A stretch of DNA of 64,000 bases from Streptomyces tendae (GTDB lineage: Bacteria; Actinomycetota; Actinomycetes; Streptomycetales; Streptomycetaceae). Position numbers and translations under genes: made by a program. The DNA lies in NCBI RefSeq assembly GCF_014650435.1, contig NZ_BMUY01000012.1:62001-126000 (forward strand). The letters run 5' to 3'. Below, in pieces: positions 1 to 8,439 of this stretch (within the stretch, counting starts at the first letter, position 1; the number at the start of each line of letters is the position of its first letter). The notes under the pieces were generated by a model, which was given only the letters and a program-made list of their open reading frames with translations, was not told where the DNA came from and made no database searches.

Positions 1-2
1 TC

Positions 3-587
3 ACCCGCTACAAGGAGCTGTACGACGCCAAGGCCCTCGACCCGCAGGCGCTGACGGCCACCCCGGAATCCACCGGGAAGAAGTTCCTCACCGGCGCCGT
101 CGCCATGAACCCGGGCAGCGCGCTCGACCTCGCCAACTTCAAGAAGCAGGCGCCGAGCCTGTACAAGAACATCGGCATCACCGACCAGATCACCAGCACC
201 GGCCACGTCAACATGTACGTGATGGGCCTGATGGTGAACTCGCAGAGCGACCGCAAGCCCGCCGCGGTCGCCTTCGCGCACTACGTCACCGACGCGGCCC
301 ACCAGATGTCCTTCGCCAAGCAGGTCGCCATCTTCCCGAGCACCGCCGGTTCGCTGGACGACCCGTACTTCACCAAGGAGGACGGCACCGACGAGACCCG
401 CGTCCGGGTCGCCTCCGCCAAGTCGCTGAAGACGGCGGTCAACTACACGCCCGTGCTGTTCAGCGAGCAGATGAAGACCGAGCTGCGCAACGAGGTCGCC
501 AAGGCGCTCCAGGGCAAGCAGAGCCCCGAGGAAGCCCTCGACAACGCTGTCAAGGCGTGCGACCGGCTCCTCCAGCAGCAGGGCTGA
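3..587 (+). CDS. ABC sugar transporter extracellular binding protein (C-terminal part)
   Basis: This is the C-terminal 194 codons of a secreted solute-binding protein; the N-terminus, with its expected lipoprotein signal, lies before the window. The reading frame is open from the first bases. Visible segments such as GKKFLTGAVAMNPGSA and the FAHYVTDAAHQMSFAKQVAIFPS stretch are typical of the MalE/UgpB-like family 1 binding proteins, where the C-terminal lobe closes over a sugar. Two permease genes follow after 6 bp, then two glycosidases, so the ligand is probably a mannose-containing oligosaccharide. That ligand is inferred from the neighbours only. It should act at the outer face of the membrane. 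Confidence 0.85.
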   Translation, partial: TRYKELYDAKALDPQALTATPESTGKKFLTGAVAMNPGSALDLANFKKQAPSLYKNIGITDQITSTGHVNMYVMGLMVNSQSDRKPAAVAFAHYVTDAAHQMSFAKQVAIFPSTAGSLDDPYFTKEDGTDETRVRVASAKSLKTAVNYTPVLFSEQMKTELRNEVAKALQGKQSPEEALDNAVKACDRLLQQQG

Positions 588-593
588 GACATC

Positions 594-1523
594 ATGGCGA
601 GTCCCACCCTCACCACCGGCACCCCGGACTCCCGCAAGGGCGGCGTCCGGCGCGTGCGGCGCCAACTGCCCACCAGCCCCTGGCTGTTCGCCGCGCCGGG
701 TCTGCTGATCACCGGCGCGTTCATCCTGTACCCCTTCGTCTCCACCCTGGTCAACTCCTTCACCGACCGCCGCACGCTGGTCCCCGGCGAGTTCGTGGGC
801 CTCGCCAACTTCCGCGAGCTGCTCCACGACGACATGTTCTGGATCGGCCTGCGCAACAGCTCCCTGTACGTACTCGGGGTCGTCCCCGCGCTGGTGCTGC
901 TGCCGCTGCTGCTCGCGCTGCTGGTGCAGAAGAACATCCCCGGCATCACCTTCTTCCGCTCGGCCTTCTACACCCCGGTCGTCGCCTCGATCGTCGTCGT
1001 CGGGCTGATCTGGGTCTGGCTCCTCGACGAGCGCGGTCTGGTCAACTCCCTGCTGGAGACGCTCGGCGCCAGTCCCGTCGGCTTCCTCAGCGACCAGTGG
1101 CTGATCCTGCTCAGCGCGATGGGCGTCACGGTCTGGAAGGGCCTCGGCTACTACATGATCATTTACTTGGCGGCACTCGCCAACGTGCCGCGCGAGCTGC
1201 ACGAGGCCGCCGCCGTGGACGGCGCGGGCGCGGTCCGCCGCTTCCTCACCGTCACGGTGCCCGCGGTCCGCTCCACCATGGTCCTGGTCGCGGCCCTCTC
1301 CTCGGTCGCCGCCTTCAAGGTCTTCTCCGAGGTCTACCTGATGGCGGGCCCGAACGGCGGTCCGGCCGGCGAGGACACCACCCTCGTGATGCTGGTCCAG
1401 CGCACCGGCACCGGCCTCACCGGCCGGGTCGGCTACGCCTCCGCCATCTCCGTCGTCGTCTTCGTCGTCACCGTCGTCCTGATGCTGCTCGTCCTGCGCG
1501 CCGACCGGAAGGAGGAGTCGTGA
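594..1523 (+). CDS. ABC sugar transporter permease, MalF type
   Basis: A 309-residue integral membrane permease of the carbohydrate uptake type 1 family. It has about six hydrophobic segments, the first near residues 25-50 after a short basic N-terminus. The ATPase-docking EAA loop is visible near residues 200-220 (ELHEAAAVDGAGAVRRFLTV). It starts 6 bp after the binding protein, and its stop codon overlaps the next permease start by 4 bp (GTGA), so the two permeases should be translationally coupled. No ATP-binding subunit is encoded in the visible part of the operon. In Streptomyces such importers usually share the general ATPase MsiK encoded elsewhere; that is family knowledge, not seen here. 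Confidence 0.92.
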   Translation: MASPTLTTGTPDSRKGGVRRVRRQLPTSPWLFAAPGLLITGAFILYPFVSTLVNSFTDRRTLVPGEFVGLANFRELLHDDMFWIGLRNSSLYVLGVVPALVLLPLLLALLVQKNIPGITFFRSAFYTPVVASIVVVGLIWVWLLDERGLVNSLLETLGASPVGFLSDQWLILLSAMGVTVWKGLGYYMIIYLAALANVPRELHEAAAVDGAGAVRRFLTVTVPAVRSTMVLVAALSSVAAFKVFSEVYLMAGPNGGPAGEDTTLVMLVQRTGTGLTGRVGYASAISVVVFVVTVVLMLLVLRADRKEES

Positions 1524-2440
1524 GCCTCGCCGAGAAGACCCGGCCCGCCGACACGTCCCGGACCACCCCCGGGAAGCGGGAACGCGCACCCCGCATCACC
1601 GACGAGCACGGCCGCCGGGTACGCGGGTGGGAACTGGCCCTGCGCTACCTGCTGCTGCTCGGCGTCCTCGCCCTGACCATCGGGCCGTTCCTGTGGCAGC
1701 TGTCGACCTCGCTCAAGGGCCCCACCGAGGACATCTTCAGCTCCCCGCCGAAGTTCCTCCCCTCCGACCCCACCCTGCACAACTACGAGCGGGTCGCCGA
1801 CACCATTCCGGTGTGGGACTACGCCCTGAACTCGCTGAAGGTCGCCGCGGCCAACGTCGTCACCAACTGCGTCGGCGCCGCCCTCGCCGGGTACGCCCTG
1901 GCCCGGCTGCGCTACCGGGGCCGGCGTGTCGCCACGCTGGTGTTCATCCTGGCCATGCTCGTGCCGGTGGAGGGCATCATCATCGCCCAGTTCACCACCA
2001 TGCGGGAGCTGGGTCTCAACAACACCCTGGTCGGCGTGGTGCTGCCGGGCTGCGTCAGCGCCCTGAACGTGCTGCTGATGCGCAACGCCTTCCTCAACCT
2101 CCCCTACGAGATCGAGGAGGCCGCCTTCGTCGACGGCGCCAACGTCTGGCAGCGGTTCTACCGGATCGCGCTGCCCGCGGTGAAGGGCACCCTCGCCGTC
2201 GTCGCGATCTTCGCCTTCATGGGCGCCTGGGACGACTTCCTGTGGCCTCTGATCGTGCTGAGCGACCCGTCCAAGTTCACCCTGACCATCGGCCTGAACT
2301 ACCTGCACGGCACCTTCGCCAACGACGAACGCCTGGTCGCCGCCGGCACGATCATCGCCGTGGCGCCGCTCATCGTCCTCTTCGCCTGCCTCCAGCGCTA
2401 CTTCTTCCGCGGCGTGGGCGAGGGCGCCGTCAAGGGCTGA
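1520..2440 (+). CDS. ABC sugar transporter permease, MalG type
   Basis: A 306-residue second permease of the carbohydrate importer. The GTG start was chosen because it overlaps the preceding stop in GTGA and lies just after a GGAAGGAGG ribosome binding site. The same frame stays open far upstream, but that stretch is arginine- and proline-rich and is only the shadow of the first permease. Hydrophobic segments begin near residue 45. The EAA loop is seen near residues 200-220 (YEIEEAAFVDGANVWQRFYR), and the WDDFLWPLIVL segment is characteristic of MalG-type subunits. It forms the heteromeric membrane channel with its upstream partner. Confidence 0.92.
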   Translation: MSLAEKTRPADTSRTTPGKRERAPRITDEHGRRVRGWELALRYLLLLGVLALTIGPFLWQLSTSLKGPTEDIFSSPPKFLPSDPTLHNYERVADTIPVWDYALNSLKVAAANVVTNCVGAALAGYALARLRYRGRRVATLVFILAMLVPVEGIIIAQFTTMRELGLNNTLVGVVLPGCVSALNVLLMRNAFLNLPYEIEEAAFVDGANVWQRFYRIALPAVKGTLAVVAIFAFMGAWDDFLWPLIVLSDPSKFTLTIGLNYLHGTFANDERLVAAGTIIAVAPLIVLFACLQRYFFRGVGEGAVKG

Positions 2441-2470
2441 ACCACCCGCTCCCCCTCTCAAGGACACCGC

Positions 2471-3718
2471 ATGCCTTCTGCCGTGCGCTTCGGCGTCAAC
2501 TACACCCCGAGCGTGGGGTGGTTCCACCACTGGCTCGACTTCGACCTCGACTCCGTACGCGCCGACCTGGACTCCATCGCCGCGCTGGACGTGGACCACG
2601 TCCGCGTCTTCCCGCTGTGGCCGTACTTCCAGCCCAACCGCTCACTGATCCGCGAACGAGCGGTCGAGCACCTCGTCGCCCTGGTCGACGCGGCCGGTGA
2701 ACGCGGCCTCGACGTCAACGTGGACGGCCTGCAGGGTCATCTGAGCAGCTTCGACTACGTGCCGGCCTGGACCCGCACCTGGCACCGGCGCAACCTGTTC
2801 ACCGACCCCGACGTCGTAGAGGGCCAGGCCGCCTACCTGCGCACCCTCGCCGCCGCGCTGGCCGACCGCGCCAACTTCCTCGGCATGACCCTCGGCAACG
2901 AGGTCAACCAGTTCTCCGCCGGACCCCACCCCGACCCGGACCGCGCCACCAGCGTCCAGATCGACGCCTGGCTTCAGCGGATGCTGGCCGCCTGCGAGGA
3001 GGGCGCCCCGGGCCGCATGCACCTGCACGCCGAGTACGACGCCACCTGGTACCAGGACGACCAGCCCTTCACCCCGGCCCAGGCCGCCCGGCAGGGCGCC
3101 GTCACGGCGGTGCACTCCTGGGTCTTCAACGGCACCGCCCAGCGCCACGGCCGCACCTCCGTGCCCAGCGAGCACCACGCCGCCTACCTGATCGAGCTGA
3201 GCAAGGCATGGGCCGACGACCCGCACCGCCCCGTCTGGCTCCAGGAGGTCGGCGCCCCCGCACCCCTCGTCCCCGCCGAGCACGCCGCCGCCTTCACCGA
3301 AGCGACCGTCGAGAACGCCCTGGACTGCCCCGACCTGTGGGGCGTCACCTGGTGGTGCTCCCACGACGTGTCCCGGGCACTGGCCGACTTCCCGGAGCTG
3401 GAGTACGGCCTCGGGCTCCTCACCAACGACCGGCGCCCCAAGGACACGGCACGGGTCCTGGCGAGAGCGGCGCGCGCGGCCCGGGACGGAGCCCGCTCCG
3501 CCCCCGCCACGCGCACCACGGCCCTCGCCGTTCCGGCCGACCCCGCCGCGCGGTCGGCCTGCGCCCCCGGCGGCGCCGTCTTCGACGCCTTCTTCCGGCT
3601 GGTCGCCGACGGCGCCCGTCCCACCACCGTCCTCGACACCCGCGCCGCCGACACCGGCCACCTCGCGGCCCGCGGCATCACCGAGGTCGTCGTCCCCGAC
3701 CAGGTGACCACCCCGTGA
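2471..3718 (+). CDS. glycoside hydrolase, GH5/mannanase-like (clan A)
   Basis: A 415-residue cytoplasmic glycosidase without a signal peptide. The N-terminus FGVNYTPSVGWFHHW, the strand DVDHVRVFPLWPYFQPN and the pair GNEVNQF (acid/base Glu144) and WLQEVGAP (nucleophile Glu259) fit the (beta/alpha)8 retaining enzymes of clan A, such as GH5 beta-mannanase-like proteins. An AAGGA site lies 7 bp before the ATG. It sits between the sugar importer and the alpha-mannosidase with short gaps, so it probably trims an imported mannose-containing glycoside. Substrate and linkage cannot be told from the sequence. The roughly 85 C-terminal residues are Ala/Pro-rich and less conserved-looking. Confidence 0.8.
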   Translation: MPSAVRFGVNYTPSVGWFHHWLDFDLDSVRADLDSIAALDVDHVRVFPLWPYFQPNRSLIRERAVEHLVALVDAAGERGLDVNVDGLQGHLSSFDYVPAWTRTWHRRNLFTDPDVVEGQAAYLRTLAAALADRANFLGMTLGNEVNQFSAGPHPDPDRATSVQIDAWLQRMLAACEEGAPGRMHLHAEYDATWYQDDQPFTPAQAARQGAVTAVHSWVFNGTAQRHGRTSVPSEHHAAYLIELSKAWADDPHRPVWLQEVGAPAPLVPAEHAAAFTEATVENALDCPDLWGVTWWCSHDVSRALADFPELEYGLGLLTNDRRPKDTARVLARAARAARDGARSAPATRTTALAVPADPAARSACAPGGAVFDAFFRLVADGARPTTVLDTRAADTGHLAARGITEVVVPDQVTTP

Positions 3719-3855
3719 CCCCCGCCCCGCCCGGTACGACGAGCGCGCCGCACGATTCGAAGCGCGTCCCGCTGGGGAGCTGTACCTGACGTCGGCCCCC
3801 GCCACCGCGACCCACCCCTGGCAACCACCCGCCCCCACGACCCCGGAGCACCCGC

Positions 3856-6800
3856 ATGCATGACGACCGCAATCTGGTCGAAGCCCGCCTCAAGCGCGTC
3901 CTCGACGAGCGTGTCCGCCCCGCCCTCTACCCCGAGTCCGTACCGCTGGACGTGGCGGTGTGGAACGCGCCAGGCGAGCCCGTCCCCGTCGAGGAGGGAC
4001 TCGCGGCCGAACCGCGGCCCATCGAGGTCGGCGCCCGCTGGGGCGCGCCCTGGGGCACCAGCTGGTTCCGCGTCACCGGCACCGTGCCGAAGGAGTGGGC
4101 CGGGAAGACCGTCGAGGCGATCCTCGACCTCGGCTTCGACGAGAACATGCCCGGCTTCCAGTGCGAGGGCCTGGTCTACCGCCCCGACGGCACCCCGGTG
4201 AAGGGCCTCAACCCGCGCAACCAGTGGGTGCGGATCGGCGCCCCCGTCGAGGGCGGCGAGCAGGTGCGCCTGCACGTCGAGGCGGCCTCCAACCCCGTCA
4301 TCCTCGACTACCACCCCTTCGTGCCGACCCGGCTCGGCGACAAGGACACCGCGGGCAGCGAACCGCAGTACACCCTCACCCGCATGGACCTCGCCGTCCT
4401 CGACGAGACCGTGTGGAACCTGGTGCTCGACCTGGAGGTCCTCGGCGAGCTGATGGCCGAGCTGCCGGTGGAGTCCCCGCGCCGCTGGGAGATCCTGCGC
4501 GCCGTCGACAAGGCGCTGGACGCCATCGACCTCCAGGACGTGGGCGGCACGGCCGAGCAGGCCCGTTCCCGCCTCGCCGAGGTGCTGGCCGCCCCCGCCG
4601 TCCCCTCAGCGCACCGCATCAGCGCCGTCGGGCACGCGCACATCGACTCGGCGTGGCTGTGGCCGCTGCGCGAGACCGTGCGCAAGGTGGCCCGCACCAC
4701 CTCCAACATGACCGCCCTCCTGGAGGACGAGCCGGACTTCGTCTTCGCCATGTCGCAGGCCCAGCAGTGGGCGTGGGTGCGCGACCACCGGCCCGAGGTG
4801 TGGGCGCGGGTCAAGAAGGCGGTCGCGGACGGCCGTTTCGTGCCGGCCGGCGGCATGTGGGTGGAGTCGGACACCAACATGCCCGGCTCGGAGGCGATGG
4901 CCCGGCAGTTCGTGCACGGCAAGCGCTTCTTCCTCGACGAGTTCGGCGTCGAGAACGACGAGGCGTGGCTGCCGGACACCTTCGGTTTCGCGGCCGGACT
5001 CCCGCAGATCATCAAGGCGGCCGGCGCCAAGTACCTGCTGACGCAGAAGATCTCCTGGTCCCAGACGAACAAGTTCCCGCACCACACCTTCCGCTGGGAG
5101 GGCATCGACGGCACCCGGATCTTCACCCACTTCCCGCCCGTCGACACCTACAACTGCTCGATGAAGGGCAGCGAGATCGCCCACGCGGCGAAGAACTTCA
5201 AGGACAAGGGCGTCGCCCGGCACTCCCTGGCCCCCACCGGCTGGGGCGACGGGGGCGGCGGCACCACCCGCGAGATGGTCGCCAAGGCGGCCCGGCTGCG
5301 GAACCTCGAAGGCTCGGCGACGGTCGAGTGGGAGACCCCGCACGCCTTCTTCGAGAAGGCCGAGGCCGAGAACCCCGCGCCGCCGGTCTGGGTCGGCGAG
5401 CTGTACCTCGAACTGCACCGCGCCACCCTCACCAGCCAGGCCAAGACCAAGCAGGGCAACCGGCGCAGCGAACACCTGCTGCGCGAGGCGGAGCTGTGGG
5501 CGGCGACGGCGGCCGTGCGCGCCGGGTTCCCCTACCCGTACGACGACCTGGACCGGATCTGGAAGACGGTCCTGCTGCACCAGTTCCACGACATCCTGCC
5601 CGGCTCCTCCATCGCCTGGGTGCACCGCGAGGCCCGCGCCACCTACGACAAGGTCGCCGACGAGCTGAACACCATCGTCGACGCCGCCCAGCGCGCCCTG
5701 GCCGGCGAGGGCGACACCTCGCTGGTCTTCAACTCCGCCCCGCACGCGCGGGCCGGGGTCCCGGCCGGCGCCGCCACGTCCCCCGCGACCGAGGGACGCA
5801 CGGACCTGAGCCCCCGGCCCGGCGGCGGCCACGTCCTGGACAACGGCCTGCTGCGGGTCCAGATCGACGCCCGGGGCCTGGTGGTGTCGGCGTACGACCT
5901 CGCCGCCGACCGCGAGACGATCGCGCCGGGCGGGGCGGGCAACCTGCTCCAGCTCCACCCGGACTTCCCGAACATGTGGGACGCCTGGGACGTCGACGAG
6001 TTCTACCGCAACACGGTCACCGACCTCACCGACGCCGACGAGGTCGTCCCCGGCGACGACGGCGCCTCGGTGCGGATCGTGCGCTCCTTCGGTTCCTCCC
6101 GCGTCACCCAGGTGCTGACCCTGGCGCCGGGGGAGCGGCGTCTCGAGGTGGACACCGAGGTCGACTGGCACGAGACGGAGAAGTTCCTCAAGCTCGCCTT
6201 CCCGCTCGACGTGCACGCCGAACGGTACGCCTCGGAGACCCAGTTCGGGCACTTCCACCGGCCCACCCACACCAACACCAGCTGGGAGGCCGCCAAGTTC
6301 GAGGCGTGCAACCACCGCTTCGTCCACCTGGAGGAGCCCGGCTGGGGGGTCGCCGTCGTCAACGACTCGACGTACGGCCACGACGTCACCCGTACCGTCC
6401 GCGGCGCCGGCGACCAGGGCACGACCACCACCGTGCGGGTCTCCCTCCTGCGCGCCCCGCGCTTCCCCGACCCCGAGACCGACCAGGGCGTGCACCGCTT
6501 CCGGCACGCGCTGGTGCCCGGCGCGGGCATCGGCGACGCCGTGCGCGAGGGCTGGCGGATCAACCTGCCCGAGCGGCGCGTCACCGGCGGCGCCGCGGAG
6601 GTCGCGCCGCTCGTCACGGTGGACCGGGACGCGGTCGTCGTCACGGCGGTCAAGCTCGCCGACGACGGCAGCGGCGACGTCGTGGTCCGCTTCCACGAGG
6701 CCCACGGCGGCCGGGCCCGCGCCACCCTCACCGCCGGGTTCGCGGTCACCGACGTGCAGGTCACCGACCTGCTGGAGCGCCCCCTCGCGGACGTGGAGGC

Positions 6801-6879
6801 ACCCCGGCCGGACGGCGACCGGATCGCCGTACGCCTGCGTCCGTTCGAGCTGGTGACCCTGCGGCTGAAGCGCGCCTAG
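3856..6879 (+). CDS. alpha-mannosidase, glycoside hydrolase family 38
   Basis: A 1007-residue zinc-dependent retaining alpha-mannosidase, normal length for bacterial GH38. The zinc motif HAHIDSAWLWP (His262 and Asp264), the nucleophile segment LPDTFGFAAGLPQI (Asp374) and the second zinc-site region HQFHDILPGSS (His578) are all intact. The N-terminal 230 residues resemble the family's beta-domain, and the C-terminal half matches the large beta-sandwich domains. There is no signal peptide, so it is cytoplasmic and would cleave alpha-mannosides brought in by the upstream importer. GGAG lies 8 bp before the ATG. The 137-bp gap before it holds no gene. A hairpin terminator follows directly. Confidence 0.95.
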   Translation: MHDDRNLVEARLKRVLDERVRPALYPESVPLDVAVWNAPGEPVPVEEGLAAEPRPIEVGARWGAPWGTSWFRVTGTVPKEWAGKTVEAILDLGFDENMPGFQCEGLVYRPDGTPVKGLNPRNQWVRIGAPVEGGEQVRLHVEAASNPVILDYHPFVPTRLGDKDTAGSEPQYTLTRMDLAVLDETVWNLVLDLEVLGELMAELPVESPRRWEILRAVDKALDAIDLQDVGGTAEQARSRLAEVLAAPAVPSAHRISAVGHAHIDSAWLWPLRETVRKVARTTSNMTALLEDEPDFVFAMSQAQQWAWVRDHRPEVWARVKKAVADGRFVPAGGMWVESDTNMPGSEAMARQFVHGKRFFLDEFGVENDEAWLPDTFGFAAGLPQIIKAAGAKYLLTQKISWSQTNKFPHHTFRWEGIDGTRIFTHFPPVDTYNCSMKGSEIAHAAKNFKDKGVARHSLAPTGWGDGGGGTTREMVAKAARLRNLEGSATVEWETPHAFFEKAEAENPAPPVWVGELYLELHRATLTSQAKTKQGNRRSEHLLREAELWAATAAVRAGFPYPYDDLDRIWKTVLLHQFHDILPGSSIAWVHREARATYDKVADELNTIVDAAQRALAGEGDTSLVFNSAPHARAGVPAGAATSPATEGRTDLSPRPGGGHVLDNGLLRVQIDARGLVVSAYDLAADRETIAPGGAGNLLQLHPDFPNMWDAWDVDEFYRNTVTDLTDADEVVPGDDGASVRIVRSFGSSRVTQVLTLAPGERRLEVDTEVDWHETEKFLKLAFPLDVHAERYASETQFGHFHRPTHTNTSWEAAKFEACNHRFVHLEEPGWGVAVVNDSTYGHDVTRTVRGAGDQGTTTTVRVSLLRAPRFPDPETDQGVHRFRHALVPGAGIGDAVREGWRINLPERRVTGGAAEVAPLVTVDRDAVVVTAVKLADDGSGDVVVRFHEAHGGRARATLTAGFAVTDVQVTDLLERPLADVEAPRPDGDRIAVRLRPFELVTLRLKRA

Positions 6880-6892
6880 CGCCATCGGCGGG

Positions 6893-6921
6893 CCCGGCTC
6901 ACCGGGGAGCGGTGAGCCGGG
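6893..6921. terminator. bidirectional hairpin terminator
   Basis: Perfect 12-bp inverted repeat CCCGGCTCACCG / CGGTGAGCCGGG with a GGGAG loop. It sits between the convergent mannosidase and lipase-maturation-factor-like genes and overlaps the last codons and stop of the latter. It has no T-run, as is usual in Streptomyces. Confidence 0.75.
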
Positions 6922-8311
6922 TCGGCGGCAGGTACTCCCGCACGTACGTCCGCTCCCAGCACGCGCCCGTCTCCCGCAGCTCGCGCCAGGTCGTGTACCG
7001 GTAGCGGAACAGCCGGGCACGCACGAAGCGCGGCGGCGCGTCCGGCGGGAACGGGGAGCGGCGCAGCAGCCGCAGCGTGGCGCGGTCGTTCTCCAGCAGC
7101 CGTTCCACGAAGGTGCCGAACCACGGCCCGGCGTACGAGGGCGACAGCGCGGCGAACCACATCAGCCAGTCCAGTCGCAGGTGGTACGGCGCGAACTGGC
7201 GCGGCCAGCGGCGCGGATCACCGGGTTTGCCCTTGAACTCGTACTCCCGCCAGTCCCCGTCCTCGCGGGCCACCTCGTCGGAGGTCCCCTCGATCACCAC
7301 CTCGTACCGGACCCGGCTGACGGAGCCGAAGGCGCCGTAGGTGTTGACCAGGTGGAGCGAGTCGAAGGAGCGGTTCATCACCTGGCGGCGGGAGATCATG
7401 TTGCGCACCGGCCGGTGGCTCAGGAACACCAGCACCGCCGCCACCGCCAGGACCACCGCCTCGTACCAGAGCGGCGCGGCCGCCACGGACGGCGGATCGG
7501 CCGGGAAGCGGACCACCGACAGGGCCAGCACGATGGTGATCCAGTTCAGCCAGGAGAAGTTGCCCGAGAGCACCAGCCACAGCTGGGTCGCGATCATCAG
7601 CGCCGCGGCGGCCGTCGACACGGGGTGCGGGGCGAACAGGAGGAAGGGCACCAGGAGCTGCGTGACGTGGTTCGCGGCGACCTCGACGCGGTGCAGGGGG
7701 CGGGGGAGGTGGTGGAAGAACCAGCTCAGCGGGCCCGGCATCGGCTGGGTCTCGTGGTGGTGGTCCAGGCAGGTCAGCTTCCGCCAGCACTCGTCCCCGC
7801 GCATCTTGATCAGACCCGCCCCGAACTCCACCCGGAACAGCAGCCAGCGCAGCAGGAACAGCACCACGACCGGCGGCGCCACCTCCTCGTTGCCCAGGAA
7901 CACGGCGACGAAGCCGGTCTCCAGGAGCAGCGACTCCCAGCCGAACGAGTACCAGGTCTGTCCGACGTTGACGATCGAGAGGTAGAGCGCCCACGGCACC
8001 AGCCACAGCAGCATCGCGCCCCACAGCGGCAGCAGCGAGTCCACCCTGGCCACCAGCGCCGCCGACACCGCCGAGCCCGCCCAGGCGCAGCCAGCGAAGA
8101 GCCGGTCGGAGTAGCGCCACTGGAACAGACTGGGCGCCCGCCGGAACGGCACCCGCTCGACGAAGCGGGGCACGGGCGTCAGCCCGCGCTCGCCGAGCAG
8201 CGCCCGGAACTGCAGGGCGGCCGTCAGGAACGCGACCAGGTACACGGCGGCCAGGGCCCGCTGGAAGACCAGCCGGGCGAGCCAGTAGTCGGGTGCGGTG
8301 AACCACTCCAC
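6899..8311 (-). CDS. lipase maturation factor family membrane protein (DUF1222-like)
   Basis: A 470-residue membrane protein resembling lipase maturation factors (LMF1/DUF1222). The N-terminal 300 or so residues contain several hydrophobic segments. The conserved-looking core includes SFGWESLLLETGF, WLLFRVEFGAGLIKMRGDECW and LTCLDHHHETQPMP. The C-terminal part is soluble and contains APYHLRLDWLMWFAAL. The GTG start was preferred to upstream in-frame starts because GAGAGGAG precedes it and because the longer form would run into the divergent gene and begin with low-complexity Gly/Arg sequence. In vertebrates the family folds lipoprotein lipases in the ER; its bacterial role is unclear. No lipase gene is adjacent. 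Confidence 0.85.
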   Translation of the reverse strand: MEWFTAPDYWLARLVFQRALAAVYLVAFLTAALQFRALLGERGLTPVPRFVERVPFRRAPSLFQWRYSDRLFAGCAWAGSAVSAALVARVDSLLPLWGAMLLWLVPWALYLSIVNVGQTWYSFGWESLLLETGFVAVFLGNEEVAPPVVVLFLLRWLLFRVEFGAGLIKMRGDECWRKLTCLDHHHETQPMPGPLSWFFHHLPRPLHRVEVAANHVTQLLVPFLLFAPHPVSTAAAALMIATQLWLVLSGNFSWLNWITIVLALSVVRFPADPPSVAAAPLWYEAVVLAVAAVLVFLSHRPVRNMISRRQVMNRSFDSLHLVNTYGAFGSVSRVRYEVVIEGTSDEVAREDGDWREYEFKGKPGDPRRWPRQFAPYHLRLDWLMWFAALSPSYAGPWFGTFVERLLENDRATLRLLRRSPFPPDAPPRFVRARLFRYRYTTWRELRETGACWERTYVREYLPPTRLTAPR

Positions 8312-8439
8312 GGCCGGGCTCCTCTCGTACTCGCTCCGTGTACCCCCGCCCCGGCCCCCCTCCGGACCTCTTCCCCTGATTCCCCCTGTCCGCCGACCAG
8401 GAGTCGAAGATTCCGACAAATCCTGGCAAGGTGGGGTCC

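Noticed and set aside
1433..2599. Long open frame on the minus strand across the permease genes
   Set aside because: Amino acid content (Val/Gly/His/Glu-rich) and position opposite clear genes mark it as a high-GC antisense shadow. The same holds for the other long antisense frames in the window.
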